A stretch of DNA of 64,000 nt from Bin87 sp965262485 (lineage in GTDB: Bacteria > Chloroflexota > Dehalococcoidia > Lucifugimonadales > UBA3495): positions 1,302,001 to 1,366,000 of the forward strand of contig OZ253540.1 in assembly GCA_965262485.1 (NCBI GenBank), given 5' to 3'. Every line of letters begins with the position of its first letter. Position 1 is the first letter of the stretch. The notes under the pieces were generated by a model that saw nothing but the letters and a program-made list of their open reading frames with translations, did no database searches and had not been told where the DNA came from. Both the position numbers and the translations under genes were made by a program. This document shows, piece after piece, positions 8,342 through 16,499 of the stretch.

Positions 8342-8412
8342 AAACCATCGGCAAATCCAGAATCAAAAAAGCCCTCAAAACCGAATGGGGCCGGCTGTGG
8401 CATAATTACTAA
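8332..8412 (+). pseudogene. Remnant of DUF362 gene 3' end
   Basis: Plus-strand reading gives DWLKTIGKSRIKKALKTEWG then RLWHNY and TAA. The last residues of the intact DUF362 protein are YWLNTIGKSRIKKALETEWG then KLWLGY. Similarity continues through the short intergenic spacer up to the start of the second ATPase, just as the intact gene leads into the first ATPase. At roughly 70% base identity it appears to come from a diverged homologue, not from a fresh copy. Confidence 0.87.
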
Positions 8413-8448
8413 ACGGTGCCAGCCATTGCAACCGGTGAGGATAATTGT

Positions 8449-9789
8449 ATGCACATCGCCAGAATGAGAATCAAAGAGGAGCCGCCTTTCACCAAAGAGG
8501 TCACGTTGCCTTTTGATGAGCAAGTTAACGTATTCATTGGCCCGAACGCGACCGGTAAATCAACGTTGCTGTCATCATTAGCCTATTCTCCGAATGCGCC
8601 AAGGGAGACATGGCTGACTCCTAGCGGTGATTGGCCAAGAAGTTCGGACGCAGAAAAAATCCCGAATTGGGAGGCTTTACCGTGGGTACATCTTCCTTCC
8701 TTGCGAATTGGTATTTCCGAAGTCCTGACTTCATTCAAGGAAGAAATGAAAAGGGCGAGAGATATTTTCGGAGCGAGAAAGGCGGGCAATGAAAGAAACC
8801 GCTTGTATGCTATCGACGTGTATAAAGTGTTATGGGATTTATACTACATTGACGAATCTAGAGCCGCAGCCGTGGATACTCTCCAATATGCTTACCGTTG
8901 TGCAAAACACATTAGTGGAGACGTGGTGGACGGTAATCAACCTGAACATTACCAGGGAAATCCTGCCGGTTCAGACCTGATGACCGCCCCTGAAGAAGAG
9001 ATTCAACATGCTCTAATGGGTGCGCGCACGATAGACAAGACCGACTTGCCTCTTTTCATCGGTATGCTAAGTTCCGGTACACAGGGCATTTATTTCTGGT
9101 TGTTGTACCTTGCGCTTAGAATCGCGCATTATTACCATAGTGATGATTGGGGCGCGTACACGAATGACTGCATGAAAGAGCCTGCAATTATTCTTATTGA
9201 TGAAATAGAGAACCATCTACACCCGCTATGGCAGCGTCGCGTTATTCCCGCGCTAGTGGAAGCTTTCCCCAATGCACAAATTTTTGCTGTTACTCACTCT
9301 CCGTTCATAGTGGCCGGCCTAAAAGTAGGGCAAGTACACCGGCTTTATCGGGATGAAGACGGCGCGGTACAGGCGCAAACGAACGATTCCGATATTGTAG
9401 GGTGGACAGTTGAGGAAATTTTACGGGAATTCATGGAGGTCAACGACCCAACCGATCTCCAGACTTCAGATGCTGCTGCTGCACTCCGTTGGTTGCGTTA
9501 CCAGCATCCTGGGGAAGGAACTGCGGCAGATTGGAGGCACGGAAAGATAAAAGAAATGACTAGCAATTCGGAACGAACGCCTGATGAATCGGCGGCGTTG
9601 CGATGGCTCCAAAAACACAGTCATTCGATTGGCAACGCCATAGATTGGTGGGAAACCGAAATCGAACAGTTGCGTATGATAGTAAGTCGCGACTTGGAAG
9701 CCGGCGGAACCATAGCCGCACAACGTGAGATTTTTTTGGAGCAATTGAATGAATTGTTGACAGAAGATGCAGATGACGACGAGGACTGA
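8449..9789 (+). CDS. AAA/ABC-type ATPase of Septu-like module 2
   Basis: ATPase of 446 residues, paralogous to the one at 6152. Walker A GPNATGKST is at 31-39, the signature LSSGTQG at 207-213, Walker B AIILIDEIEN at 246-255 and the H-switch VTHSPF (His283). The first 45 residues and the block from Walker B through DIVGWT match module 1 closely, while the middle is entirely different: here it is soluble and helical, without hydrophobic spans. The C-terminal tail holds two copies of an ALRWL...G-x-A-x-DW...I helix pair (about 345-370 and 383-408) absent from module 1. The ATG at 8449 has GGTGAGG upstream and aligns with the module 1 start; an earlier start at 8416 would read into the DUF362 remnant. 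Defence role inferred. Confidence 0.82.
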   Translation: MHIARMRIKEEPPFTKEVTLPFDEQVNVFIGPNATGKSTLLSSLAYSPNAPRETWLTPSGDWPRSSDAEKIPNWEALPWVHLPSLRIGISEVLTSFKEEMKRARDIFGARKAGNERNRLYAIDVYKVLWDLYYIDESRAAAVDTLQYAYRCAKHISGDVVDGNQPEHYQGNPAGSDLMTAPEEEIQHALMGARTIDKTDLPLFIGMLSSGTQGIYFWLLYLALRIAHYYHSDDWGAYTNDCMKEPAIILIDEIENHLHPLWQRRVIPALVEAFPNAQIFAVTHSPFIVAGLKVGQVHRLYRDEDGAVQAQTNDSDIVGWTVEEILREFMEVNDPTDLQTSDAAAALRWLRYQHPGEGTAADWRHGKIKEMTSNSERTPDESAALRWLQKHSHSIGNAIDWWETEIEQLRMIVSRDLEAGGTIAAQREIFLEQLNELLTEDADDDED

Positions 9790-9791
9790 CT

Positions 9792-10526
9792 ATGCATTCA
9801 GTGACCAACCAACCACAGCCCGAATTTTTGAGAAGAAACCAGCAAGGCGGGAATGAATTCGAGAAAAAATATCGCGACCGCTCTGGTATAGTTTGGGATT
9901 TTGGACCCACCGATCGCCCATCCTGTTCGGTTCCTCCGGTAGATAGTCATACTAGGATCCGTGATTACAAAAATCTAATCAAAGCACTTGCCAGTCAATT
10001 TAATGGGCCGCATCCTGACGCAACCCGCAAGTTACTTGGAGTTTGCGGTTATTGTGAAAGGACTTGCGAAGACAGGCCGGGTCAATCACAGAATGAAGTA
10101 GATCATTTCCGGCCACGAAACCCGTATACGCATCTGACGTTCGTATGGGCCAATTTGATGTACGTATTTCGTCGTTGCAATAGAATCAAAGACGACGGCC
10201 GGTTCGCTAATGAGGTCGATACTGGCGGTTTCGTGAACCCAAGAGAACCGGGTGCGGAAGAGTATTTCGCATATGACCTAACAACAGGAGCCATGATAGT
10301 CCATCCAAGTTTATGCGATGCGGATAAAATTGCCAAAGCCCAAAGGACTATAGAAGTTCTGGGATTGGACAAGGAAGATATCAACAGTTTACGTAGGCAC
10401 CATTTGGATCTAGTCCTCAAACTCTACAAAAGAAAGCGCCGCAAATTGAGTCTCTACAAGCGTCGAAAGGTCCAGTTTTCCAGTCTAATAATTTATGCGG
10501 ACGGTGCTAACTATTTCTCTGATTGA
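9792..10526 (+). CDS. HNH endonuclease-like protein of Septu-like module 2 (PtuB-like)
   Basis: Protein of 244 residues starting two bases after its ATPase. The HNH core is C85-x2-C88 (VCGYCER), EVDHFRPR (His105) and WANLMYVFRRCN (Asn121, Cys129). The cysteine expected three residues before Cys129 is Phe126, so one of four zinc ligands seen in module 1 is missing. The N-terminus carries about 45 extra residues (DFGPTDRPSC) and the C-terminus is very basic (KRKRRKLSLYKRRK), suited to nucleic-acid contact. The 3' end overlaps the convergent larC by 42 bases, another sign that the module was joined to larC by recombination. Close to the retron/Septu HNH effector type; function inferred. Confidence 0.78.
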   Translation: MHSVTNQPQPEFLRRNQQGGNEFEKKYRDRSGIVWDFGPTDRPSCSVPPVDSHTRIRDYKNLIKALASQFNGPHPDATRKLLGVCGYCERTCEDRPGQSQNEVDHFRPRNPYTHLTFVWANLMYVFRRCNRIKDDGRFANEVDTGGFVNPREPGAEEYFAYDLTTGAMIVHPSLCDADKIAKAQRTIEVLGLDKEDINSLRRHHLDLVLKLYKRKRRKLSLYKRRKVQFSSLIIYADGANYFSD

Positions 10527-11699
10527 TGTCCCCCACTCCCGCGCCGCCCGCGCCACGTCCTCGTACTCCGGCGACTGGCTGACCAGTTCGCCGCCCAGCC
10601 ACTTGCGTTTGACCCGGATGGGGCCGTACTCCGTCTCTACCGTCACAACGTCCCGCTCCGCCACGTAGCGACCCACCGCCCGTATCCGTACCCCCAGGGT
10701 CGGCGTGTCTCGCAAGAATATCTCGGTCATCCGCGATTCCAGCGATGCCGGAGCCATTGCCGATAGCACCACGCCAGGGCGGTTCTTCTTCATCTGGATG
10801 GGCGTGTACCAAACATCCAGCGCGCCCGCCTCAAACAGTTGCTCCATGGCAAAACCGATCTGCTCACCGGTGGCATCGTCCAGGTTGGTTTCCAGCAGAA
10901 TTACGTTGTCCTGCCACCGGGCCAGGGGAGGTTGTCCGTCGCCAACCGATCCGGATTGCAGGCCAGCGCCCGCGATGTCTCCCAGCCACAACCGTACCAC
11001 GTTGGGAAACGCGGCCGGATCCTTGCCGCCGATGCCCACCCCAATCCGGTCCAGCGTCATCGCAGGTTGACGGAACTCCGCCAGCGTAGCGATCAACGCC
11101 GCCCCGGTGGGAGTGGTCAGCTCACCCACGCCGGCGTAGATGGGCCGGTCCGGCGCAATCGGCGCTTTCGACGCGGCGATGATCTCCAGCGTGGCCGGCG
11201 CCGGGTTGCTGTACCCGCCGGGTCGACGCGGGCCGGTTGCTTCGCCCAAAACCAGCGGAGATGCGTACACCCGCTCAACCGCCAGGTACTCCAGGCCGGC
11301 CGCCACGCCCACCACGTCCACCAGCGTATCGGCGGTTCCCAGTTCATCCAGATGCACGGCGGCGCGGTCGTGGCCGTGAACCCTGGCCTCGGCATCGAAA
11401 AGGGCGTTGAGCGCCCCCATTGCCTGCGAACGCACTCCCTCCGACAATCCCGCAGCGTGCGCGACTGTGTCCAGCATCTGTTGTGGTGAATACCGTTTCG
11501 CCTCTGACACGTCCACCAGCGCCCGCGTGCCCCTGACCTCACAACGAACATCGGTTCTCGCGCTCACCACCACACCGCTGATGCCCAGGGCGCCGATGGC
11601 TGCCTCGATTACATCGACCGGAACACCTGCGTCCAGCAACGCCCCCAACAGCATATCGCCGCTGGCGCCGCCGACAGACTGGATGTAGGCTGCCCTCAT
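10485..11699 (-). CDS. larC: Nickel-pincer cofactor biosynthesis protein LarC
   Basis: LarC inserts nickel into the pyridinium-3,5-bisthiocarboxylate mononucleotide scaffold in a CTP-dependent reaction, giving the nickel-pincer cofactor of lactate racemase and related enzymes. The 404-residue product runs as one frame from the N-terminal VGGASGDMLLGALLDAG motif through VHLDELGTADTLVDVVG and a C-terminal half beginning near VILLETNLDDATGE, so there is no programmed frameshift as in Lactobacillus. The ATG at 11699 overlaps the larE stop (ATGA), indicating one operon. The last 15 or so residues (TSIREIVSTVRINY) run into the HNH gene and differ from the remnant at 8286, so the tail may have been rewritten by the recombination. 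larA and larB are not in the window. Confidence 0.92.
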   Translation of the reverse strand: MRAAYIQSVGGASGDMLLGALLDAGVPVDVIEAAIGALGISGVVVSARTDVRCEVRGTRALVDVSEAKRYSPQQMLDTVAHAAGLSEGVRSQAMGALNALFDAEARVHGHDRAAVHLDELGTADTLVDVVGVAAGLEYLAVERVYASPLVLGEATGPRRPGGYSNPAPATLEIIAASKAPIAPDRPIYAGVGELTTPTGAALIATLAEFRQPAMTLDRIGVGIGGKDPAAFPNVVRLWLGDIAGAGLQSGSVGDGQPPLARWQDNVILLETNLDDATGEQIGFAMEQLFEAGALDVWYTPIQMKKNRPGVVLSAMAPASLESRMTEIFLRDTPTLGVRIRAVGRYVAERDVVTVETEYGPIRVKRKWLGGELVSQSPEYEDVARAAREWGTSIREIVSTVRINY

Positions 11700-12547
11700 T
11701 GTCGGTTGGAACTGTTGCCGAGGCGCAGCACGTCGTTGAGGCTGCCCGAGCGCAGGCCGCTCAAATCCAGAGACACCCACAGGTATCCCAGAGCCTTGAG
11801 CCGGCTCACGATCTCCGCCCGATGCTCAAACGCCAGGTCCATCTCGTTCTCACCCACCTCGACCCGGCACAAGCGGTCGTGGTGGCGCGCCCGAACCTCC
11901 CGTAACCCCAGTTCCCGCAACGCATCCTCCGCTGCTTCGATCCGACCCAGCGATTCGATGGTCACCGGCGTCCCGTACGGTATCCGGGATGACAGGCAGG
12001 GCTGTGCCGGCTTGTCCCACAACGGCACGCCCAGCCAGCGAGCGGCCTCCCGCACCTGCGCCTTGTCCATCTGCGCTTCCACCATCGGGCTGCGGACATT
12101 GTGCTCAGTTGCCGCCGTCATGCCGGGACGATAATCCCCCAGATCATCGGTGTTGGCGCCGTTGGCAATCCAGCCGATGTGCTCATCGGCAGCGACGACA
12201 CCCAGCTGATCGTACAATTCCGTCTTGCAGAAGTAACACCGCATTGGCGTGTTGGCAACGTAACCCTCTCGCTCCAGCTCGGCGGTGCGGATCACCCGAT
12301 GATTGATCCCGAACTGATCGGCCACCCGTTTAGCATCGCCCAGGTCACGGGCTGCCAGCGCTGGCGAGATTGCGGTAACCGCCAGCGCGCTGCTGCCCAA
12401 CACCCGGTGCGCCACGACTGCCAGCAACGCGCTGTCCACGCCACCGGAGTAGGCGATTACCACCGATCCCATCTCTCGCAATATCGCTTCCAGGCGATCC
12501 AAACAGTCGGGTTTCATCGCAGTCTGATATCCGTTAGGTTGTGTCAT
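11696..12547 (-). CDS. larE: ATP-dependent sacrificial sulfur transferase LarE
   Basis: LarE adenylates the carboxylates of pyridinium-3,5-biscarboxylic acid mononucleotide and gives up its own cysteine sulfur to make the thiocarboxylates of the nickel-pincer cofactor. The PP-loop SGGVDS is at 34-39. Cys184 in KPAQPCLSSRIPYG sits where the sacrificial cysteine (Cys176 in Lactiplantibacillus plantarum LarE) is found, which supports the sacrificial route over a [4Fe-4S] type. Two further cysteines, MRCYFC at 104-107, fit the family. At 283 residues the length is normal. The start at 12547 has no strong ribosome site, and an ATG ten codons on (12517) is possible. It is the first gene of the larE-larC operon, divergent from the VOC gene. 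Confidence 0.92.
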   Translation of the reverse strand: MTQPNGYQTAMKPDCLDRLEAILREMGSVVIAYSGGVDSALLAVVAHRVLGSSALAVTAISPALAARDLGDAKRVADQFGINHRVIRTAELEREGYVANTPMRCYFCKTELYDQLGVVAADEHIGWIANGANTDDLGDYRPGMTAATEHNVRSPMVEAQMDKAQVREAARWLGVPLWDKPAQPCLSSRIPYGTPVTIESLGRIEAAEDALRELGLREVRARHHDRLCRVEVGENEMDLAFEHRAEIVSRLKALGYLWVSLDLSGLRSGSLNDVLRLGNSSNRQ

Positions 12548-12631
12548 AATGTCGCCGGTTCAAGTCGGAGTGGGTTCAATACTCGGCCTATTCTACTACA
12601 ACCGCCAAGACCATCCTTAGAGGGGTCTCAG

Positions 12632-12994
12632 ATGACGGTTCAGTCGATTAGCGCAATCACGCTCGCCGTTCAGGATATGGAGCGTTCCGTAGCTTTCTAC
12701 CACCAGGGCGCCGGTATTCCCATCCTGTACGGCGGACCCGACGCCGGCTTCACTTCGTTCCGGATCGGAGACGGATATCTCAATCTGATTCTCTCCCATT
12801 ATGCGGACATAAAATGGTGGGGGCGCTGCATCCTGTACGTGAACGATGTTGACGCCCACCATCGCCGGATGATAGCAGCGGGATACACTCCCGATACCGA
12901 ACCCGCCGATGCGCCCTGGCGCGAGCGCTATTACCACATCACCGACCCCGACGGGCACGAGATCAGCTTCGCCAGGCCGCTGGCCCCTATCTAG
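12632..12994 (+). CDS. VOC-family (glyoxalase/bleomycin-resistance fold) protein
   Basis: Single-domain VOC protein of 120 residues. It begins AITLAVQDMERSVAFYHQGAG and ends YHITDPDGHEISFARPL, the usual beta-alpha-beta-beta-beta modules with the final Glu that can bind metal (HEISF). The first module has no obvious metal-binding His at the usual position, so a non-metal binding role is possible. AGAGGGG lies upstream of the ATG; a much longer frame extending back over larE was rejected. The substrate cannot be told. It converges on the zinc-knuckle gene, and the extended reading of that gene would meet this stop codon. Confidence 0.87.
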   Translation: MTVQSISAITLAVQDMERSVAFYHQGAGIPILYGGPDAGFTSFRIGDGYLNLILSHYADIKWWGRCILYVNDVDAHHRRMIAAGYTPDTEPADAPWRERYYHITDPDGHEISFARPLAPI

Positions 12995-13062
12995 GTAACA
13001 GTCCTATTTTGACCTGAGGCACACATCTCCCGCGCGTAGTGAATCACAAGCAACCTTTCGCC

Positions 13063-13518
13063 TTAAGGTCCGACGCATGACCGGCCGGGTTGGGCGTCGC
13101 AGAAGGGGCATCCCGGTAGGTTGGCGATCCATGCTGCGCCCTCTCTTGAAACATGGACGCCGTTCCTGCGAAGCGCTCCGGGCCTATTATTACATCTCTC
13201 ACCAGGTTCGGCTCCGCAAATTGGGCATTCGACTTGCAACCAATCCGATACCGGTTGCGAAATGGTGATGGGCAAATCCGACTTCGCTACCCCGAACACG
13301 GATGAACTGACCAGAGCGGGATGGTGGCTGCAATGGTCATAGAACTCCATAATCGGAAACCCGAAATCGCCCCGCTTAGGGTTAAGTTGGCAATGCACTT
13401 GGCCGCCAATATACCGGATGCCTAATGAATTGACTCGTGTCTCAAACCGGGATTGCAATTGACCCCAAATACAATTGCCGCAATAGGCTTGCCGGCCGTC
13501 GGCGTCGTATAACGTCAT
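13063..13518 (-). CDS. Cysteine-rich zinc-knuckle protein with truncated second knuckle
   Basis: Unrecognised protein of about 151 residues from the ATG at 13518 (GTGGAG lies upstream; a TTG at 13581 would add 21 residues). An N-terminal CGNC-x26-C-x19-C cluster could bind one metal. Near the C-terminus VECPICGAEPGERC...HVSREGAAW is a C-x2-C-x7-C...H zinc knuckle of the type seen in many actinobacterial and phage DNA-associated proteins. A second copy, GCPFCDAQPGRSC, begins 7 residues later but stops at TAA (13063). The same frame continues to 12991 with GERLLVIHYAREMCA, which supplies the missing H-x2-R, so the stop appears to have cut an ancestral second knuckle. Function unknown. Confidence 0.65.
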   Translation of the reverse strand: MTLYDADGRQAYCGNCIWGQLQSRFETRVNSLGIRYIGGQVHCQLNPKRGDFGFPIMEFYDHCSHHPALVSSSVFGVAKSDLPITISQPVSDWLQVECPICGAEPGERCNNRPGALRRNGVHVSREGAAWIANLPGCPFCDAQPGRSCVGP

Positions 13519-13603
13519 CCCAAAACTCCACGCCTTATTGGGTGGCAGTAGATCAGTGCTGCGTTCTGCCACCGGAGACAATTAACGCTACTGGGCGAAC
13601 CCA

Positions 13604-14110
13604 TTACAAGTCTAGCGCGTACAGATACAGTGTCAGGCTGGTGTGCGGGAAGGCGTGGTCTTCGATCTCCCGGTAGCCGCGATGTTCCAGGAAACTCATC
13701 GCGGCGGTTAGATGATTGGCCGTCCATACCGTCGTCCGAACGCATCCAGCGTCCCGGGCAAACTCTTCGGCCAGGTCCAGCAGCCGCGACGCGATGCCCA
13801 TGCGTCGCACCGTGCGGTCCACCGCCAATCGACGTATTTCCGCCTCTTCGTCGCTGCGTCTATAAATGCCGATGCACCCGACTGCTTCCCCCTCCAGTTC
13901 AGCGATCCAGAAGTTGCTCCCCGCCCGTTCCACGTAACTACGCTGAATGTTGGCGAGATCGCGAGTGATGGCGCCGTCCAGGAACTCTCTGAATCCCTCC
14001 CGGTGTTCCTCAGAATGCAGATAGCTCTCGGCTAAATCTTCCTGCCCGTGCAAAAATAGTTCCCTGGCGGCTTCATTGTCTTCCGGTCTGAATTGGCGTA
14101 TGCAAATCAT
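13604..14110 (-). CDS. GNAT-family N-acetyltransferase
   Basis: GCN5-related acetyltransferase of 168 residues. It opens with IRQFRPEDNEAARELF, carries the substrate strand WIAELEGEAVGCIGIY, then the acetyl-CoA motif A (EIRRLAVDRTVRRMGIASRLLD, with the R/Q-x2-G-x-G/A pyrophosphate loop as RRMGIA) and ends with FLEHRGYRE...ALDL, typical of GNATs. A hydrophilic insertion (HSEEHREGFREFLDGAI, about 32-48) lies between the first helix pair. Nothing in the neighbourhood points to a substrate. It is on the same strand as the zinc-knuckle gene but with separate spacing. Confidence 0.9.
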   Translation of the reverse strand: MICIRQFRPEDNEAARELFLHGQEDLAESYLHSEEHREGFREFLDGAITRDLANIQRSYVERAGSNFWIAELEGEAVGCIGIYRRSDEEAEIRRLAVDRTVRRMGIASRLLDLAEEFARDAGCVRTTVWTANHLTAAMSFLEHRGYREIEDHAFPHTSLTLYLYALDL

Positions 14111-14195
14111 GAGGACAATGGCGGTCGGCGATGGTTCGACAAGCTCGCCATGAGCGGAGGTCGGACGACTTTGAAAAGGCCCTGCGGGAACACGG

Positions 14196-15287
14196 TTAGG
14201 TGTTGATCAGGAAATTAATTATGTCGCCGTCCCGTACCGGATATGCCTTGCCTTCGGAGCGCAGCAGTCCTTCCTTCCGCCCCTGCGCCATCGTGCCGCA
14301 AACGTAAAAATCGTCGTAGGCAATGACTTCCGCCCGTATGAACCCGCGCGTGAAATCAGTATGAATCACACCCGCGGCATCCACGGCCGGCATCCCCCGG
14401 GGTACGCTCCAGGCCCTGACTTCGTCCTCGCCAACAGTGAGAAACGACGCCAGCCCCAGCGTTTCATAGCTGGCGCGTATCACCTGAGAAGTGGCCGAAT
14501 CTCCCAATTCCAGATCAGCGCGAAACTCCGCCGCCTCCTCCGGTTCCATCATACCCAGTTCCGCTTCCACCCGCGCGCTGATACTCACCTCACCCACGCC
14601 ACGGATCAGGTCCGAATCGATGTCCAGATCAGCAAGTCGCAACGCGTCCGCTCCCTCGTCGGTGTTCATTACCGCAATTACGGCCTTGTCGGTCAATAAC
14701 TGGTAATGGACCAGGAACGCCCTTTCAGAATCCGTCAACTGCTGCAACCGCAGCGGCGTCCCGGCGTCCAGGCCCAGCCGCGCCTTTTCAACAGCATCCT
14801 TGTGTCGCACTACCATGGGCCGGTCGGCGGGTTTGGTTTTCATCAGCTGGTCGTCCAGCCGTCGCGATGCACGCTGGAGAACCTCAAGGTCGGCGAAGGA
14901 CAATTCGCCCAACATGGTCTCCAGGTCCCGCGCCGCATCGACCTCGCCGCTGTGGTGCGGCACCAGTTCGTTGGTGAACGCCCGCACCACGACCAAAAAG
15001 GCGGTCGCCGACTGCAACACGTTCCGGTAGCGCCCGCTGATGCCCTGCGATTTCGCCATCGATTCCGGACCCGGCAAATCTGAGTAACGGATCTCGGCCG
15101 GCACTACCTTGCGAGGTTTGTATATCCCGGCCAGGTATTCCAGCCTGGGGTCGGGCACCTTTACGACACCCAGGTGCATCTCGGTCGCCGAGCCGGCCGC
15201 TCCGCTGGAGTCCGATTTGCCCAGCGTCAGCGCGTTGAATAGCGTGGTCTTGCCAGATTGCGGCAGGCCAATTATTACGACGTCCAT
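14196..15287 (-). CDS. ychF: Redox-regulated ATPase YchF / Obg-like GTPase family
   Basis: YchF (OLA1) family P-loop NTPase, which prefers ATP over GTP and associates with ribosomes and stress responses. The G1 loop GLPQSGKT is at 7-14. G3 appears as YSDLPG, and the G4 position reads NTDE where Ras-type GTPases have NKxD, the change linked to ATP use in this family. A coiled helical insert follows the switch region, and the C-terminal TGS-like domain ends DFTRGFIRAEVIAYDD...AYPVRDGDIINF. The 363-residue length and full motif order indicate an intact gene, though with more divergence than usual. A REP-like FR motif (TTCGACAAGCTCGCC) lies just downstream near 14136. Confidence 0.9.
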   Translation of the reverse strand: MDVVIIGLPQSGKTTLFNALTLGKSDSSGAAGSATEMHLGVVKVPDPRLEYLAGIYKPRKVVPAEIRYSDLPGPESMAKSQGISGRYRNVLQSATAFLVVVRAFTNELVPHHSGEVDAARDLETMLGELSFADLEVLQRASRRLDDQLMKTKPADRPMVVRHKDAVEKARLGLDAGTPLRLQQLTDSERAFLVHYQLLTDKAVIAVMNTDEGADALRLADLDIDSDLIRGVGEVSISARVEAELGMMEPEEAAEFRADLELGDSATSQVIRASYETLGLASFLTVGEDEVRAWSVPRGMPAVDAAGVIHTDFTRGFIRAEVIAYDDFYVCGTMAQGRKEGLLRSEGKAYPVRDGDIINFLINT

Positions 15288-15323
15288 ACCGGTCAGCCCT
15301 CTTCCTCAACCCTTTTCAGATGA

Positions 15324-16499
15324 CTAACCGGTAGCCAGCACAACCGTGCCGGTGGACGATAGCGAACCGCCGGTGCCGTTCACGATGCTGGCGGCCGCGG
15401 CCTGATCGCCGGATCCCTTGCGATACACCTGTCGCTCGCCACATTCGCCGCGCAATTGCCGCACTGCCTCCACCAGCAGGAAGCTGCCGTACATCCCCGG
15501 ATGGCTGTAAGACAGGCCGCCACCGTTTGTGTTCAGCGCAAAGTCGCCGCCGGGTGCAGTCCGCTGGTTGGCAACGAAATCCGGGCCCTCGCCCGGCCCG
15601 CAGAACCCCAGCCCTTCGATGGTTACCAGCGTGGTATAGGTAAACGAATCATAGATCATCGTCAGATCGATGTCGTCGTGGGTCAACCCGGCGCGTTGCA
15701 GCGAAAGCGGTCCGGTTTCCCTGGCCCACGTTGACGTATGATTGGGCATAAAGCTGATCAGGTTGTGGTCGTGACCTTCGGCGGCTCCCAACACCCACAC
15801 CGGCTCTTTTTTGCAGTTCTGCGCCTTCTCGGCGGTGGTAACGATTATCGCCGCCCCGGAATCTGTAACCAGGCAGCAGTCGAACAGATGGAACGGCCAT
15901 GCTACCCATCGTGAATTGTGGTAGTCGTCGAACGACATGGGCGAATCGTGCATATATGCCACCGGATTCAGGTTCGCCCACTTCCGCGTTGACACGGCGA
16001 TCTCAGCCAATGCCTGCCGCGTGCGGTCCTCTCCGTACTCGTGCATATAACGGGTAGCGCCCATGGCGTAGTTGATTGGCTGCCCAATCATGCCGTAGGG
16101 AGTTTCATACTGCGCCACCGGCAGGTTGCGGTCGGGCGGAACCGGCGCCCGCGTCGAGCGACCGGCCTGCCCGTGCGTTATCAGAACCGTATCGCAGTAG
16201 CCGGCGCGAATGGCCGCCGCCGCGTGGGCCACGTGGATCACGAAAGACGATCCACCCACCGACGTGTTGTCGGTAAACGAAGGTTGCAGACCAATGTATT
16301 CCGCGGTGGCCAGCGTACTGAACCCCGCTGTCATCAGGCCATTGACGTCAGACAGTTGCAATCCGGCATCCGCCAATGCGTTATGGGCTGCTTCGGCATG
16401 ATGTTGTAACGAGGATTTGTCCGGTACATTCCCCATCAAGTCGGATTCGGCAACGCCGACGATGGCGATTTCCCGTTCACGTTGCGACGTACTGGCCAT
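15324..16499 (-). CDS. Thiolase-fold protein (SCP-x / acetyl-CoA acetyltransferase-like)
   Basis: Thiolase-superfamily protein of 391 residues from the ATG at 16499 (GGAG 7 bases upstream). It begins EIAIVGVAESDLMG and carries VIHVAHAAAAIRAGYCDTVL, and near the end NTNGGGLSYSHPGMYGSF, the region that holds the catalytic His in thiolases. At the nucleophile position the sequence reads TSVGGSSF with no cysteine, so classical thiolytic or Claisen chemistry is doubtful. Such proteins often work with a small DUF35 zinc/OB partner in lipid or steroid side-chain degradation; none is adjacent here. Family assignment is firm, activity uncertain. Confidence 0.88.
   Translation of the reverse strand: MASTSQREREIAIVGVAESDLMGNVPDKSSLQHHAEAAHNALADAGLQLSDVNGLMTAGFSTLATAEYIGLQPSFTDNTSVGGSSFVIHVAHAAAAIRAGYCDTVLITHGQAGRSTRAPVPPDRNLPVAQYETPYGMIGQPINYAMGATRYMHEYGEDRTRQALAEIAVSTRKWANLNPVAYMHDSPMSFDDYHNSRWVAWPFHLFDCCLVTDSGAAIIVTTAEKAQNCKKEPVWVLGAAEGHDHNLISFMPNHTSTWARETGPLSLQRAGLTHDDIDLTMIYDSFTYTTLVTIEGLGFCGPGEGPDFVANQRTAPGGDFALNTNGGGLSYSHPGMYGSFLLVEAVRQLRGECGERQVYRKGSGDQAAAASIVNGTGGSLSSTGTVVLATG

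Noticed and set aside
10485..11780. Longer larC start at 11780
   Set aside because: It would overlap larE by about 85 bases; the ATG at 11699 gives the normal LarC N-terminus and a four-base operon overlap.
12101..12631. N-terminal extension of the VOC protein over larE
   Set aside because: The extra 177 codons are antisense to larE; a ribosome site and the family's normal start fit the ATG at 12632.
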